From the NCBI GenBank assembly GCA_035532535.1, contig DATKQT010000034.1, forward strand, positions 17,503-81,502: a stretch of DNA of 64,000 nucleotides. The letters run 5' to 3'. Shown here in pieces: positions 33,150 to 40,730 of the stretch; positions within the stretch are counted from its first letter, which is position 1; each line of letters starts with the position of its first letter. The notes beneath the pieces were generated by a model. That model was not told the origin of the DNA, did no database searches, and saw only the letters and a program-made list of their open reading frames with translations. The position numbers were made by a program, and so were the translations under genes. The stretch comes from Palsa-739 sp035532535 (lineage in GTDB: Bacteria; Actinomycetota; Thermoleophilia; Gaiellales; Gaiellaceae).

Positions 33150-34975
33150 CCGGGGAACTTGAGCTGGTCGATGAACAGGTCGTTGAAGTCGGGGCGGCCG
33201 GAGAGCTCGACGTACTCGACCTCGTCAAGGATCGCGTTCGCGGCCGCGCGCTCCGTGACGGAGAGCGCAGCGATCTTCGCGCCCTCGCCGGCGACGTTCC
33301 CGGCCGAGACGATGCGCACGAGCGGCAGCTTCGGCACGAGGCCGATCTTCACCGCGCTCGCCGCGCTGAGATAGGAGCCGAACGACCCGCCGAGCAGCAC
33401 CTGCGCGATCTCGTCCGGCTCGATGCCGAGGTCGCGGCAGAGGATGTTCCAACCGGTCGCGATCGACGCCTTCGCGAACTGGAGCTCGCGCACGTCGCGC
33501 TGCGAGAGGTAGACGTCGTCGGAGAGGTAGAAGACGTTCTCCTCGCCGATCTTCCCGAAGCGGTCCGACGTCTCGAGGATGAAGCGGCCCGAGTGGTCGA
33601 GCATGCCGGCGCCGACGAGCTCCGCGACCGCGTCGACGAGGCCGGAGCCGCACATGCCGACCGGCGCGACGTCGCCGATGACGGTCAGCTGCACCTCGCC
33701 GTCGACGATCTTCACGCCCTCGATGGCGCCGTCGGCGGCGCGCATGCCGCACTTGATCTGCGCCGCCTCGAACGCAGGCCCGGCGGGCGCCGCCGTCGCG
33801 AGCGTCTTGGCGGAGGAGCCGAGCACGATCTCCGAGTTCGTGCCGACGTCGATGAAGAGACGGACGCGGCGGTCGAGCGTGAGGCCCGTCGCGAGGATGC
33901 CGGCGACGATGTCGGGGCCGACGTACGCGCCGAGCGCAGGGAACGTGACCGCGGGCGCGCGGCGGTGGACGGCGACGCCGAAGTCGGCCGCGGTCGCATC
34001 CGGCATGCGCCGTGCGACGACTGTGAACGGCGCCATCGACAGCGGCTCCGGATCGATGCCGAGTGCGATCTGGATCATCGTCTGGTTGCCGGCGACGACG
34101 ATCTCGTATACCTCGGCCGGATCGACGCCCGCCTCCTCGCACACCTCGTCGGTGAGCTGCTGAAGCGTCTCGTGCGCGTGCCGCTGCAAGCGTTCGAGCG
34201 CGTCGTCCTCCATCATGATCGCCGAGATCCGGGAGATGACATCTGCGCCGAACGGCTGCTGCGAGTTCAGGATCGACCGCACCGCCTTCGGCAGGCCCGT
34301 CTCGAGGTCGAGCAGCGTCGCGACGACGGTCGTCGTGCCGAGGTCGAAGGCGATCGCGTGGCGGCTCGCGCTCGTGTCGCCCTCCTCGACGTCGATGAGC
34401 ACGTCGTCGGCGAGGACGGCGGTCACCTTCCAGTCCGCGCGGCGCAGCGTGCCGCCGAGCTCGCGCACGATGCCGAGCGGCACGCGCAGCTCGACGTCGT
34501 CCATCGCCGCGAGCAGGCGCTCGAGATCCGACTGCTGATCCTCGAGCGTCGACTCGATGAGCTCGACATAGCGTTTCTGCACAGCAGGCCGGAGGATGAC
34601 GTGGCGCCCGACGCCGACGAGCGCAGCCTTCGGCCGCGTCTGCAGCGGCGGCACCTCGATCGTGAGGTCCTCGAGCGTGTTCGCGCGGCACGCGAGCCGC
34701 CAGCCGCTCTTCAGCTCCTCGATCGTGAACGCGCGCGGATCGACCGGGCTGATCGGCGCGTTCCCGGAGACGACCTTGACCTTGCACTTCTTGCACGTGC
34801 CGTGGCCGCCGCAGGTGGAGTCGATTGCGATGCCGTTCCAGCTGGCGGCGTCGAAGATCGTCGTGCCGGCGAGCACGCGCGCCTCTTTGACGGCGCGATC
34901 CTCGCCCGACTGCAGGAAGCGCAGGCGGACGCGGTCGGGGTGCTGCTCCTCCGGAAGGTCGACGACCGCGCTCAC
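33146..34975 (-). CDS. Corrinoid-protein reductive activator (RACE/RamA-like, DUF4445)
   Basis: 609 residues. An N-terminal 2Fe-2S ferredoxin domain holds STCGGHGTCKKCKVKVVSG plus a later Cys in RLACRANTLED; a long ASKHA-like domain follows with FDLGTTTVVATLLDLETG, VVAGNQTMIQIALGIDPEPL and LFIDVGTNSEIVLGS. These proteins use ATP to reduce inactive Co(II) corrinoid back to Co(I), needed especially where oxygen inactivates it. GTG start overlapping the upstream stop (GTGA). Confidence 0.92.
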   Translation of the reverse strand: MSAVVDLPEEQHPDRVRLRFLQSGEDRAVKEARVLAGTTIFDAASWNGIAIDSTCGGHGTCKKCKVKVVSGNAPISPVDPRAFTIEELKSGWRLACRANTLEDLTIEVPPLQTRPKAALVGVGRHVILRPAVQKRYVELIESTLEDQQSDLERLLAAMDDVELRVPLGIVRELGGTLRRADWKVTAVLADDVLIDVEEGDTSASRHAIAFDLGTTTVVATLLDLETGLPKAVRSILNSQQPFGADVISRISAIMMEDDALERLQRHAHETLQQLTDEVCEEAGVDPAEVYEIVVAGNQTMIQIALGIDPEPLSMAPFTVVARRMPDATAADFGVAVHRRAPAVTFPALGAYVGPDIVAGILATGLTLDRRVRLFIDVGTNSEIVLGSSAKTLATAAPAGPAFEAAQIKCGMRAADGAIEGVKIVDGEVQLTVIGDVAPVGMCGSGLVDAVAELVGAGMLDHSGRFILETSDRFGKIGEENVFYLSDDVYLSQRDVRELQFAKASIATGWNILCRDLGIEPDEIAQVLLGGSFGSYLSAASAVKIGLVPKLPLVRIVSAGNVAGEGAKIAALSVTERAAANAILDEVEYVELSGRPDFNDLFIDQLKFPG

Positions 34976-35829
34976 GTCGTTGCCGCGGCCTGCTTCTCGC
35001 GGTACATGCGGATCCAGGTGGCGCCCCACTCGTCGCGGCCGAGCAGGAAGTCGGTCGCGCGGACGGCCTCGACCATCTCCGGCCGGCGCGAGTCCATGAT
35101 CGCGCTCGTCAGTCCGTGGCTCTGCGCGACGGCGAGGAACGCTGCGCCGAGCGTGTGGCGCCCGGGCAGGCCGAACGACGTGTTGCCGGCGCCGCAGGTT
35201 GTGTTCACGCCGAGCTCGTCGCGCAGCAGATGCAGCGTCTCGACGAAGAGGGTGACCGCGCGCGGCTCGGCGCCGATCGGCATCGCGAGCGGGTCGATGA
35301 TCACGTCCTCCGGCGGGATGCCGTGGTCGCGGGCGACGGAGACGATCTTCTTCGCGATCTCGACGCGGCGTTCCGGCTCCATCGGGATGTCCTCCGCGTT
35401 CGCGAGCCCGATCACGGCGGCACCGTGGCGCGCGACAATGGGCAGGATCGCCTCGAGCCGCTCGTCCTCGCCCGTGACGGAGTTGACGAGCGCCTTGCCC
35501 TGGTAGGCGGAGAGCCCGGCCTCGAGCGCCTCGATGACGGACGAGTCGATGCAGAGCGGGACGTCGGTCAGCCCCTGCACCATGGGGATCGCGGCACCCA
35601 TGAGCGCGATCTCGTCGGCGAGCGGGTCGCCGACGTTGACGTCGAGCATGTCGGCGCCACCCGCGAGCTGCTGCGCGACGTCGATCTCGAGCTGGGAGAG
35701 GTCACCCGCCTGGAGCTGCGCCTGGAAGGTCTTGCGCCCGGTCGGGTTGATCCGCTCGCCGATGACGCAGAACGGCTTGTCGGGGCCGATGACAACCGTT
35801 CTAGACGGCGACTGGACGACTGTCTGCAC
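34972..35829 (-). CDS. Methyl-THF:corrinoid methyltransferase (pterin-binding, MtgA-like)
   Basis: 285-residue DHPS-like pterin-binding barrel: CVIGERINPTGRKTFQAQLQ, DMLDVNVGDPLADEIAL, KALVNSVTGEDERLE, IGLANAEDIPM, VIIDPLAMPIGA and NTTCGAGNTSFGLPGR. Moves the methyl group from the corrinoid protein to tetrahydrofolate (or back). GTG start with a GGGAGA site; it begins 29 bases inside the MetF-like gene end. Confidence 0.9.
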   Translation of the reverse strand: MQTVVQSPSRTVVIGPDKPFCVIGERINPTGRKTFQAQLQAGDLSQLEIDVAQQLAGGADMLDVNVGDPLADEIALMGAAIPMVQGLTDVPLCIDSSVIEALEAGLSAYQGKALVNSVTGEDERLEAILPIVARHGAAVIGLANAEDIPMEPERRVEIAKKIVSVARDHGIPPEDVIIDPLAMPIGAEPRAVTLFVETLHLLRDELGVNTTCGAGNTSFGLPGRHTLGAAFLAVAQSHGLTSAIMDSRRPEMVEAVRATDFLLGRDEWGATWIRMYREKQAAATT

Positions 35830-36721
35830 GTGTCTCCCTCGTTGGTATGCCGAGTCGTTGGCAGAGGCGGGCGATGCCGGCCTCGCGGCGAAAGCTGATG
35901 AGGTGAAGCCCGGCGACGCCGGGCAGCGAGCGCGCATGCTCTGCCAGTTCGCACGCGACCTCGAAGCACTCGGCCTCGGGGTCGGCGGCGCGCTCGCAGC
36001 GCTCGATGATCGCGGCCGGGACTTCGATGCCGGGGACGTGCTCGTCGATGTAGCGCAGGGCCTTCGGCGAGCGGACGAGGCAGATGGACGGGAGGAGCGC
36101 GCACTGCTCCGCGAGGCCCTTGTCCACGGCTTCACGCATGAAGGCTTCGGTCTGCTCGGGGCGGAAGCCGACCTGGAGTTGGAGGAAGCGCGCGCCTGCG
36201 CGGACTTTCTTCAACGCGCGGTCGACGCGGTAGTCGAACGGCGGCGCTCCGGCGTTCTCGACCGCGCCGAGGAACAGATGCGGCGCGGGGTCGATCGTGC
36301 GTCCGGAGAGATACGTGCCGTTCGCCATCGTGCGGCCGAGCGCGAGGAGCTGAATCGAGTCGAGATCGAAGACGCGGCGAGCCTCGGGCTCGTCGCCGGC
36401 GGTGACGTCGTCGCCGGTGAGGCAGCAGATGTTCTCGATGCCGTGCAGCGCGGCGCCGGCGATCTCCGCCTCGAGCGCGATTCGGTTGCGGTCGCGGCAG
36501 GTGAGCTGCATGACGGGCTCCATGCCGAGCTGCTTGAGCGCGATCGCGACGGCGAGCGGCGACGCGTGCGCGTGCGCGGAGGTGTTGTCGGTCGCGTTGA
36601 CGGCGTCAACGTAATCCTCGTACGGAGCGAACTTCTCGTAGACGCCAGAGGTGTCGACGGTGAGCAGCTCCGCCGTGACGACGAAGCGTCCAGCCGCGAG
36701 TGCGTCCTCAAGCCTCGACAT
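35801..36721 (-). CDS. metF: Methylenetetrahydrofolate reductase-like protein (MetF)
   Basis: 306-residue flavin TIM-barrel of the MTHFR family: VTAELLTVDTSGVYEKF, DAVNATDNTSAHAHASPLAV, MQLTCRDRNRIALEAEI, ENICCLTGDDVTAGDEPEAR and FLQLQVGF. In this setting it would oxidise methyl-THF coming from betaine to methylene-THF. It is paired with a separate MetV-like subunit, an arrangement known from acetogens rather than from classic MetF organisms. Confidence 0.9.
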   Translation of the reverse strand: MSRLEDALAAGRFVVTAELLTVDTSGVYEKFAPYEDYVDAVNATDNTSAHAHASPLAVAIALKQLGMEPVMQLTCRDRNRIALEAEIAGAALHGIENICCLTGDDVTAGDEPEARRVFDLDSIQLLALGRTMANGTYLSGRTIDPAPHLFLGAVENAGAPPFDYRVDRALKKVRAGARFLQLQVGFRPEQTEAFMREAVDKGLAEQCALLPSICLVRSPKALRYIDEHVPGIEVPAAIIERCERAADPEAECFEVACELAEHARSLPGVAGLHLISFRREAGIARLCQRLGIPTRETRADSRPVAV

Positions 36722-37055
36722 GCCATCCCTTCGGCATCTGCTTGTCGCGGCCGGTGTAGAGATTGACCCACGACGAGGTTCCTTCGAGGCGGTTGTCGAC
36801 GGGCGGGCGGATGTCGTGGATCTCGTGCGCCCACGGGAGGCGGCGCGAGCGCTCGACGGCTTTCACCCACACGCAGCGCATTTCGGGTTTCACTTCGCAG
36901 TGCCCGTTGGGGCGGACGCCGCCGCACGGGCCGTTGCGGAGCGTCTTCGGACATTCCATCGGGCAGGTGAGGCCGGTCGAGTGCAGCACGCATTGGCCGC
37001 ACATGCGGCAGCCGAAGATCGGCTTCTTGATCGCGGCCTCGACGAGCTCGATCAC
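36708..37055 (-). CDS. MetV-like MTHFR C-terminal zinc/Fe-S domain protein
   Basis: 115 residues, rich in Cys: FGCRMCGQCVLHSTGLTCPM, ECPKTLRNGPCGG and EMRCVWVKAVERS. This is the MTHFR_C (MetV) pattern; MetV pairs with MetF and links it to other electron carriers in acetogens. GTG start overlaps the corrinoid-protein stop; its end overlaps metF by 14 bases. Confidence 0.88.
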   Translation of the reverse strand: MIELVEAAIKKPIFGCRMCGQCVLHSTGLTCPMECPKTLRNGPCGGVRPNGHCEVKPEMRCVWVKAVERSRRLPWAHEIHDIRPPVDNRLEGTSSWVNLYTGRDKQMPKGWHVEA

Positions 37056-37717
37056 GCGGGGACGGCGCTCCGGCGGCGGGCGATGAGGTCCTTGGCGAGG
37101 CGGACCGCGGTCGAAGCGTCGGCCGCGTAGCCGTCGGCGCCGACGCGGTCGGCGTATTCCTGCGTGACCGGCGCGCCGCCGACCATGACGATCACGTTGT
37201 CGCGAATGCCGGCCTTCTCGAGCGCGTTGATGTTCGCCTTGAACATCGGCATCGTCGTGGTGAGGAACGCGGAGAAACCGACGATGTCGGGCTTGTGCTC
37301 GTTGATCGCGTCGATGAACTTCTCGGGCGCGACGTTGACGCCGAGGTCGTGGACGGTGAAGCCGGCGCCCTCGAGCATGATGTTGACGAGGTTCTTGCCG
37401 ATGTCGTGCACGTCGCCCTTGACGGTGCCCATGACGTAGGTGCCGACCTGCTGCGCGCCGGTCTCGGCGAGCAGTGGGCGGAGGATGTCGAGCGCGCCCT
37501 GCATCGCGCGTGCGGCGATGAGCATCTCGGGGACGAAGAAGTCGCCGCGCTCGAAGCGAGCGCCGACCTCCTCGAGCGAGGGGATGAGCGCGTCGTAGAG
37601 CATCGACTCCGGCTCGAGCCCTTCCGCGAGGCCGGCGTTCGTCAAGTCCTTCACCTCAGGCGCGTTGCCGATGAGCGTGTTGTCGTACAGGCCTTTGAGG
37701 ATCTCTTCGTGGGTCAT
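37052..37717 (-). CDS. Corrinoid-binding methyl carrier protein
   Basis: 221-residue two-domain B12 protein. Helical cap domain (residues 1-90) with ILKGLYDNTLIGNAPEV and GARFERGDFFVPEMLIAARA, then a Rossmann-like cobalamin domain with the lower-ligand motif GDVHDIGKNLVNIML, VGFSAFLTTTM and VMVGGAPVT. Carries the methyl group between the MttB-family protein and the pterin methyltransferase. ATG overlaps the regulator stop. Confidence 0.95.
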   Translation of the reverse strand: MTHEEILKGLYDNTLIGNAPEVKDLTNAGLAEGLEPESMLYDALIPSLEEVGARFERGDFFVPEMLIAARAMQGALDILRPLLAETGAQQVGTYVMGTVKGDVHDIGKNLVNIMLEGAGFTVHDLGVNVAPEKFIDAINEHKPDIVGFSAFLTTTMPMFKANINALEKAGIRDNVIVMVGGAPVTQEYADRVGADGYAADASTAVRLAKDLIARRRSAVPA

Positions 37718-38403
37718 GCGGCACCTCGCATCAGTAGGGAGAGCGTTTGTGCTTCGGCTTTGAGGAGCGGTGCAAGTTCGTCGATGCGCTGCTTCAGTCG
37801 TGACGTGGGGCCGGAGATCGACAACGCGGCGATCGCGATGCCGTTCGCGCCGAGCACGGGCGCGGCAAGCGCGGTGAGCCCGACCTCGAGCTCGTCGATC
37901 GAGGTCGCGTAGCCGCTCGCGCGGATCGCTTTCGAATGCGCGTGGCCGGCGCCGCCGAAGGTAAGGAAGCACTTGCCGTTCGCGGCGAGCTCGAAGGGGA
38001 CGCGGCGCCCGACCCAGTCGGTGACGCCGACGAAGTGTGCGGTGTCCTCCTGCGCGAGGTGCTCGACCCCGTCAGGCCCGGGGACGGCGAGGTTGATCGT
38101 CTCGCCGGAGGCGTCCGCCAGGCGGCGCAGTGAAGGCTGCGCGAGCTCGACGAGGGTCTGCGAGCCGTCGCGGGACGCGTAGCGGAGGAGGACCGGACCT
38201 GGCCTCAGTCGTCCGCGCTCGCCCAGGCGCTGAACGAGGCCCTGGCGTTCAAGCGCCGACACGAGACGACTGGTCGTGCTCTTTGGGAGGCCGGAATCGC
38301 TCGACAGCTCGCCGATGGACGGCGGATCGTCGGATTCGACCACGCGCACGAGCAACTGCGCTGCACGCTCGATCGCCTGGGTGCCGGAGGGCTCTGTCGC
38401 CAT
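37714..38403 (-). CDS. IclR-family transcriptional regulator
   Basis: 229 residues: winged helix (TQAIERAAQLLVRVVESDDP, LPKSTTSRLVSALERQGLVQ) and C-terminal effector domain. First gene of the corrinoid operon. I chose ATG 38403 over GTG 38469 because a good promoter and palindromic operator lie between them. It presumably senses betaine, choline or a product and controls the operon and itself. Confidence 0.92.
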   Translation of the reverse strand: MATEPSGTQAIERAAQLLVRVVESDDPPSIGELSSDSGLPKSTTSRLVSALERQGLVQRLGERGRLRPGPVLLRYASRDGSQTLVELAQPSLRRLADASGETINLAVPGPDGVEHLAQEDTAHFVGVTDWVGRRVPFELAANGKCFLTFGGAGHAHSKAIRASGYATSIDELEVGLTALAAPVLGANGIAIAALSISGPTSRLKQRIDELAPLLKAEAQTLSLLMRGAA

Positions 38404-38411
38404 CTCAGATG

Positions 38412-38462
38412 GTGGAACGACCGTTCCACTTGGATTGTGGCTGGCAACCGCCCGATCGTCAA
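38412..38462 (-). promoter_or_regulatory. Promoter and operator of the IclR-led corrinoid operon
   Basis: Minus-strand -35 TTGACG (38462-38457), 17-bp spacer, -10 CACAAT (38439-38434); predicted start near 38427. The perfect palindrome GTGGAACGACCGTTCCAC (38412-38429) sits over that start and resembles IclR-family sites. A second shorter palindrome GTTCAGTGAAC (38473-38483) lies upstream of the -35. The layout suggests repression at the start point. Confidence 0.7.
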
Positions 38463-38485
38463 GCGCCACATCGTTCAGTGAACCG

Positions 38486-39202
38486 TTATTTGAGGATGTT
38501 CACGGCTCTCGCTACCACCATCACGGCGAGGCTCAGGCTGATCGCCGACTGCACGAGCATGAGCATCTTCGCCCACCGGCTGAGCGGCAGCGTGTCCGTC
38601 GGGCTGAACGCGGACGCGTTCGTGAACGAGACGTAGAGGTAATCGAGGAACCTCGGCTGCCAGCCGCCCTCGAGGAGCGCCGGCTCCGTCTGCTGCGGAA
38701 AGAGGAAGTCACGCTGGTACGGCAAACAGTCCGGCCTCGCGATCGGGCCGCCGCCGTCGAGCTGCCAGAACCACAACCCGAAGAGCAGGACGTTCGCGAC
38801 CCACATGTGCACCGCTGCGCGTAACAGCGCCGACGCGTTCGCGTGCGCGCCGTTCACGAGCAGGTGCACGAGCAGGATGATCGAGGCACTGTTCGCCGCG
38901 CTGACGATCGCGATCATGGCCAGCGACAACCAGCGCCGCGTCACGCGCACTTGATGCGGGAGCCAGCCGAGCGTTCGCATCAACGGCCCCTCGGGCACGC
39001 TCACCCCGAGCGCCGCGATCAGGATGACCGTTAGCGCCGGCACCACCCATCGCACTGCCGTGAACGCGCCCGCCGACGAGCCAGCGATGAACCGGCTGGG
39101 CAGGTCGGCGTACAGCCCCGCCGACGCGACGATCGCAGCGGTCGGCCACAGGGGCGACTCCCCGATGGAGGAGAGCCCCACCGCGTTCAGCCGCTTCAGC
39201 AC
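38486..39202 (-). CDS. Integral membrane protein, possibly ion-channel-like
   Basis: 238 residues with about six hydrophobic segments. The last ~60 residues (DYLYVSFTNASAFSPTDTLP, then a long helix) look like the pore-and-helix end of a two-helix channel, a pattern shared by an uncharacterised actinobacterial membrane family. Function unknown. GTG start. Confidence 0.65.
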   Translation of the reverse strand: MLKRLNAVGLSSIGESPLWPTAAIVASAGLYADLPSRFIAGSSAGAFTAVRWVVPALTVILIAALGVSVPEGPLMRTLGWLPHQVRVTRRWLSLAMIAIVSAANSASIILLVHLLVNGAHANASALLRAAVHMWVANVLLFGLWFWQLDGGGPIARPDCLPYQRDFLFPQQTEPALLEGGWQPRFLDYLYVSFTNASAFSPTDTLPLSRWAKMLMLVQSAISLSLAVMVVARAVNILK

Positions 39203-39222
39203 GTGAAGGGACGCTTGATCGG

Positions 39223-39504
39223 CTAGACGGGCATCGCAGGAGGCTGGCTCGAGTCGTACGAGTCGTCACTCGTCGTCGACCCGCCGGCCGCGGCAAGCTT
39301 CTCCGTCAGCGCCTTGATCTTCGCGACCGTCGCATCGAAGCGCGGATTCGAGACCTCCCCGCTTCCGACCAGCTCGTACGTCGCCTTGCCGAGATCGTTG
39401 TACGCCTGGCTCAGCTCACGCTTCGTCTGGACGTCCTCGACGCCCTCCTTCGCCTTCGTCGCTGCCTGCTCCGCTGCTGCCTTGGCTTTGTCGAGAAGTC
39501 CCAT
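39223..39504 (-). CDS. Small coiled-coil protein, unknown
   Basis: 93 residues: Ala/Lys/Glu-rich helical N-terminus (MGLLDKAKAAAEQAATKAKE), a second helix, and a disordered Ser/Asp-rich tail. AGGAG ribosome-binding site overlapping the stop of the AIM24-like gene, so they are co-transcribed. Not assigned to a function. Confidence 0.7.
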   Translation of the reverse strand: MGLLDKAKAAAEQAATKAKEGVEDVQTKRELSQAYNDLGKATYELVGSGEVSNPRFDATVAKIKALTEKLAAAGGSTTSDDSYDSSQPPAMPV

Positions 39505-39516
39505 TGCGTCACACTC

Positions 39517-40239
39517 CTATTCGAGGATTGACCCCAGAAGACCACCGATGCCGGCCTCGTCCCTGCCGCCGCCCGCCGCCGCGAGAACGCGGCGCGCGGT
39601 GCGCGAGAACGGCAGGGTCTGCAGCGTGACGTGCCCCGGGCCGGTCATGTGGACGAGGAACAGACCCTCGCCGCCGAACAAGCTCTTCGCAACGCCGCCC
39701 TGCAGCTTCACCTCGTACTTCACGGTCGGCTCGATCATCACCATGCAACCGGTGTCGATGATCAGCCGCTGGCCCGGAGCGAGATCGAAATCGAGAAAGT
39801 CGCCGCCCGCATGCAGCCACACCGTGCCCTTGCCCTTCAGGCGCTGCAGGAAGAAACCCTCGCCGCCGCCGTGCAAGCCCATCCCGAGCTTTTGCGCAAA
39901 CGCGCTCTCGATCTCGACGTCGCCGAAGTGGCCGAGGTACGCGTGCCGCTCGCAGATGATCTCGCCGTCGAGCTCGTGCTGGCGGATCGAGCCCGGAAAC
40001 GGCCCCGTGATCCCGACAGCGCCGGCGCTCTTCGCCTCATAGCGGGTCAAGAACAGGCTCTCGCCCGCGAGCAGCTTCCGCTTCAACCCGCCGGCCAGGC
40101 CGCCGGGCATCTCCACTTCCATCGCGATGTCGCCGGTGACGAACATCATCGCGCCCGCTTCCGCGGTCATTCGCTCGCCCGGCTGCAGTGCAACGACGAC
40201 CGCCGGGGCCTGCCCCTCACGAACCGTTGCCTCCATCAC
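39517..40239 (-). CDS. AIM24/TIGR00266-family protein
   Basis: 240-residue all-beta protein of the AIM24 family, recognised from GERMTAEAGAMMFVTGDI, GLKRKLLAGESLFLTRYEA, GLHGGGEGFFLQRLKGKG and KSLFGGEGLFLVHMTGPG. The bacterial role is not known; the fold is duplicated and resembles tryptophan-RNA-binding protein sheets. Confidence 0.88.
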   Translation of the reverse strand: MMEATVREGQAPAVVVALQPGERMTAEAGAMMFVTGDIAMEVEMPGGLAGGLKRKLLAGESLFLTRYEAKSAGAVGITGPFPGSIRQHELDGEIICERHAYLGHFGDVEIESAFAQKLGMGLHGGGEGFFLQRLKGKGTVWLHAGGDFLDFDLAPGQRLIIDTGCMVMIEPTVKYEVKLQGGVAKSLFGGEGLFLVHMTGPGHVTLQTLPFSRTARRVLAAAGGGRDEAGIGGLLGSILE

Positions 40240-40254
40240 GGGGGATGCTATTCC

Positions 40255-40674
40255 TCAGCGCGCGTCGCGGCTCGTCGCCACCTCGAGCCGGAAGCCGTCC
40301 GGGTCGAGGAAGAACGTCGCGTAGTACGCCGGGTGGTACTGCGGCCAGAGCTGCGGCGCGTGGAGAACCTCCGCCCCCGCCTCGACAGCCGCAGCGTGCG
40401 CGGCGTTGACGTCCTCCTCCGAGTCGACCGCGAGCGCGAGATGGTGCAGCCCGGGCGCGTACAGCTCGAACGGCTGCTCCTCCAGTGCCTGCCGAAGACC
40501 GATCGATCCCGAGCCGACGGCCGGGAACCGCAGATAGTGGATCTGCTCGCCGCGCTCGCCCCCGACGAGGAACGGAGCCTCCAGCCCGAGCGGCCCGAAC
40601 ACCGCCGCGTAGAACGCGAGCGACCGCCCGAGGTCGCGGCAGACGAGATCGACGTGGCCGAGGCCCACGAGCAC
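40255..40674 (-). CDS. VOC-superfamily (glyoxalase-like) protein
   Basis: 139 residues, two beta-alpha-beta-beta-beta modules. Metal ligands typical of the superfamily are visible: His in GLGHVDLVCRDL, His in PGLHHLALAVDS and Glu in DGFRLEVATS. Could be a dioxygenase, lyase or resistance protein; substrate unknown. GTG start. Confidence 0.82.
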   Translation of the reverse strand: MLVGLGHVDLVCRDLGRSLAFYAAVFGPLGLEAPFLVGGERGEQIHYLRFPAVGSGSIGLRQALEEQPFELYAPGLHHLALAVDSEEDVNAAHAAAVEAGAEVLHAPQLWPQYHPAYYATFFLDPDGFRLEVATSRDAR

Positions 40675-40704
40675 GGTCGGAGGGTACGCGGGAACTTTCC
40701 AGCC

Positions 40705-40723
40705 GCCTAGACCTGTTCTAGGC
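40705..40723. promoter_or_regulatory. Operator-like palindrome between divergent genes
   Basis: GCCTAGACCTGTTCTAGGC, with perfect 7-bp arms and a 5-base spacer, 7 bases before the GTG of the cyclase-type regulator and 30 bases before the VOC gene. Its position in a 56-base divergent gap suggests a repressor site acting on one or both. Confidence 0.5.
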
Positions 40724-40730
40724 TCCGCTC

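Noticed and set aside
38404..38469. Longer N-terminus of the IclR regulator from GTG 38469
   Set aside because: It would place the promoter and operator inside coding sequence; the added residues do not match the family start.
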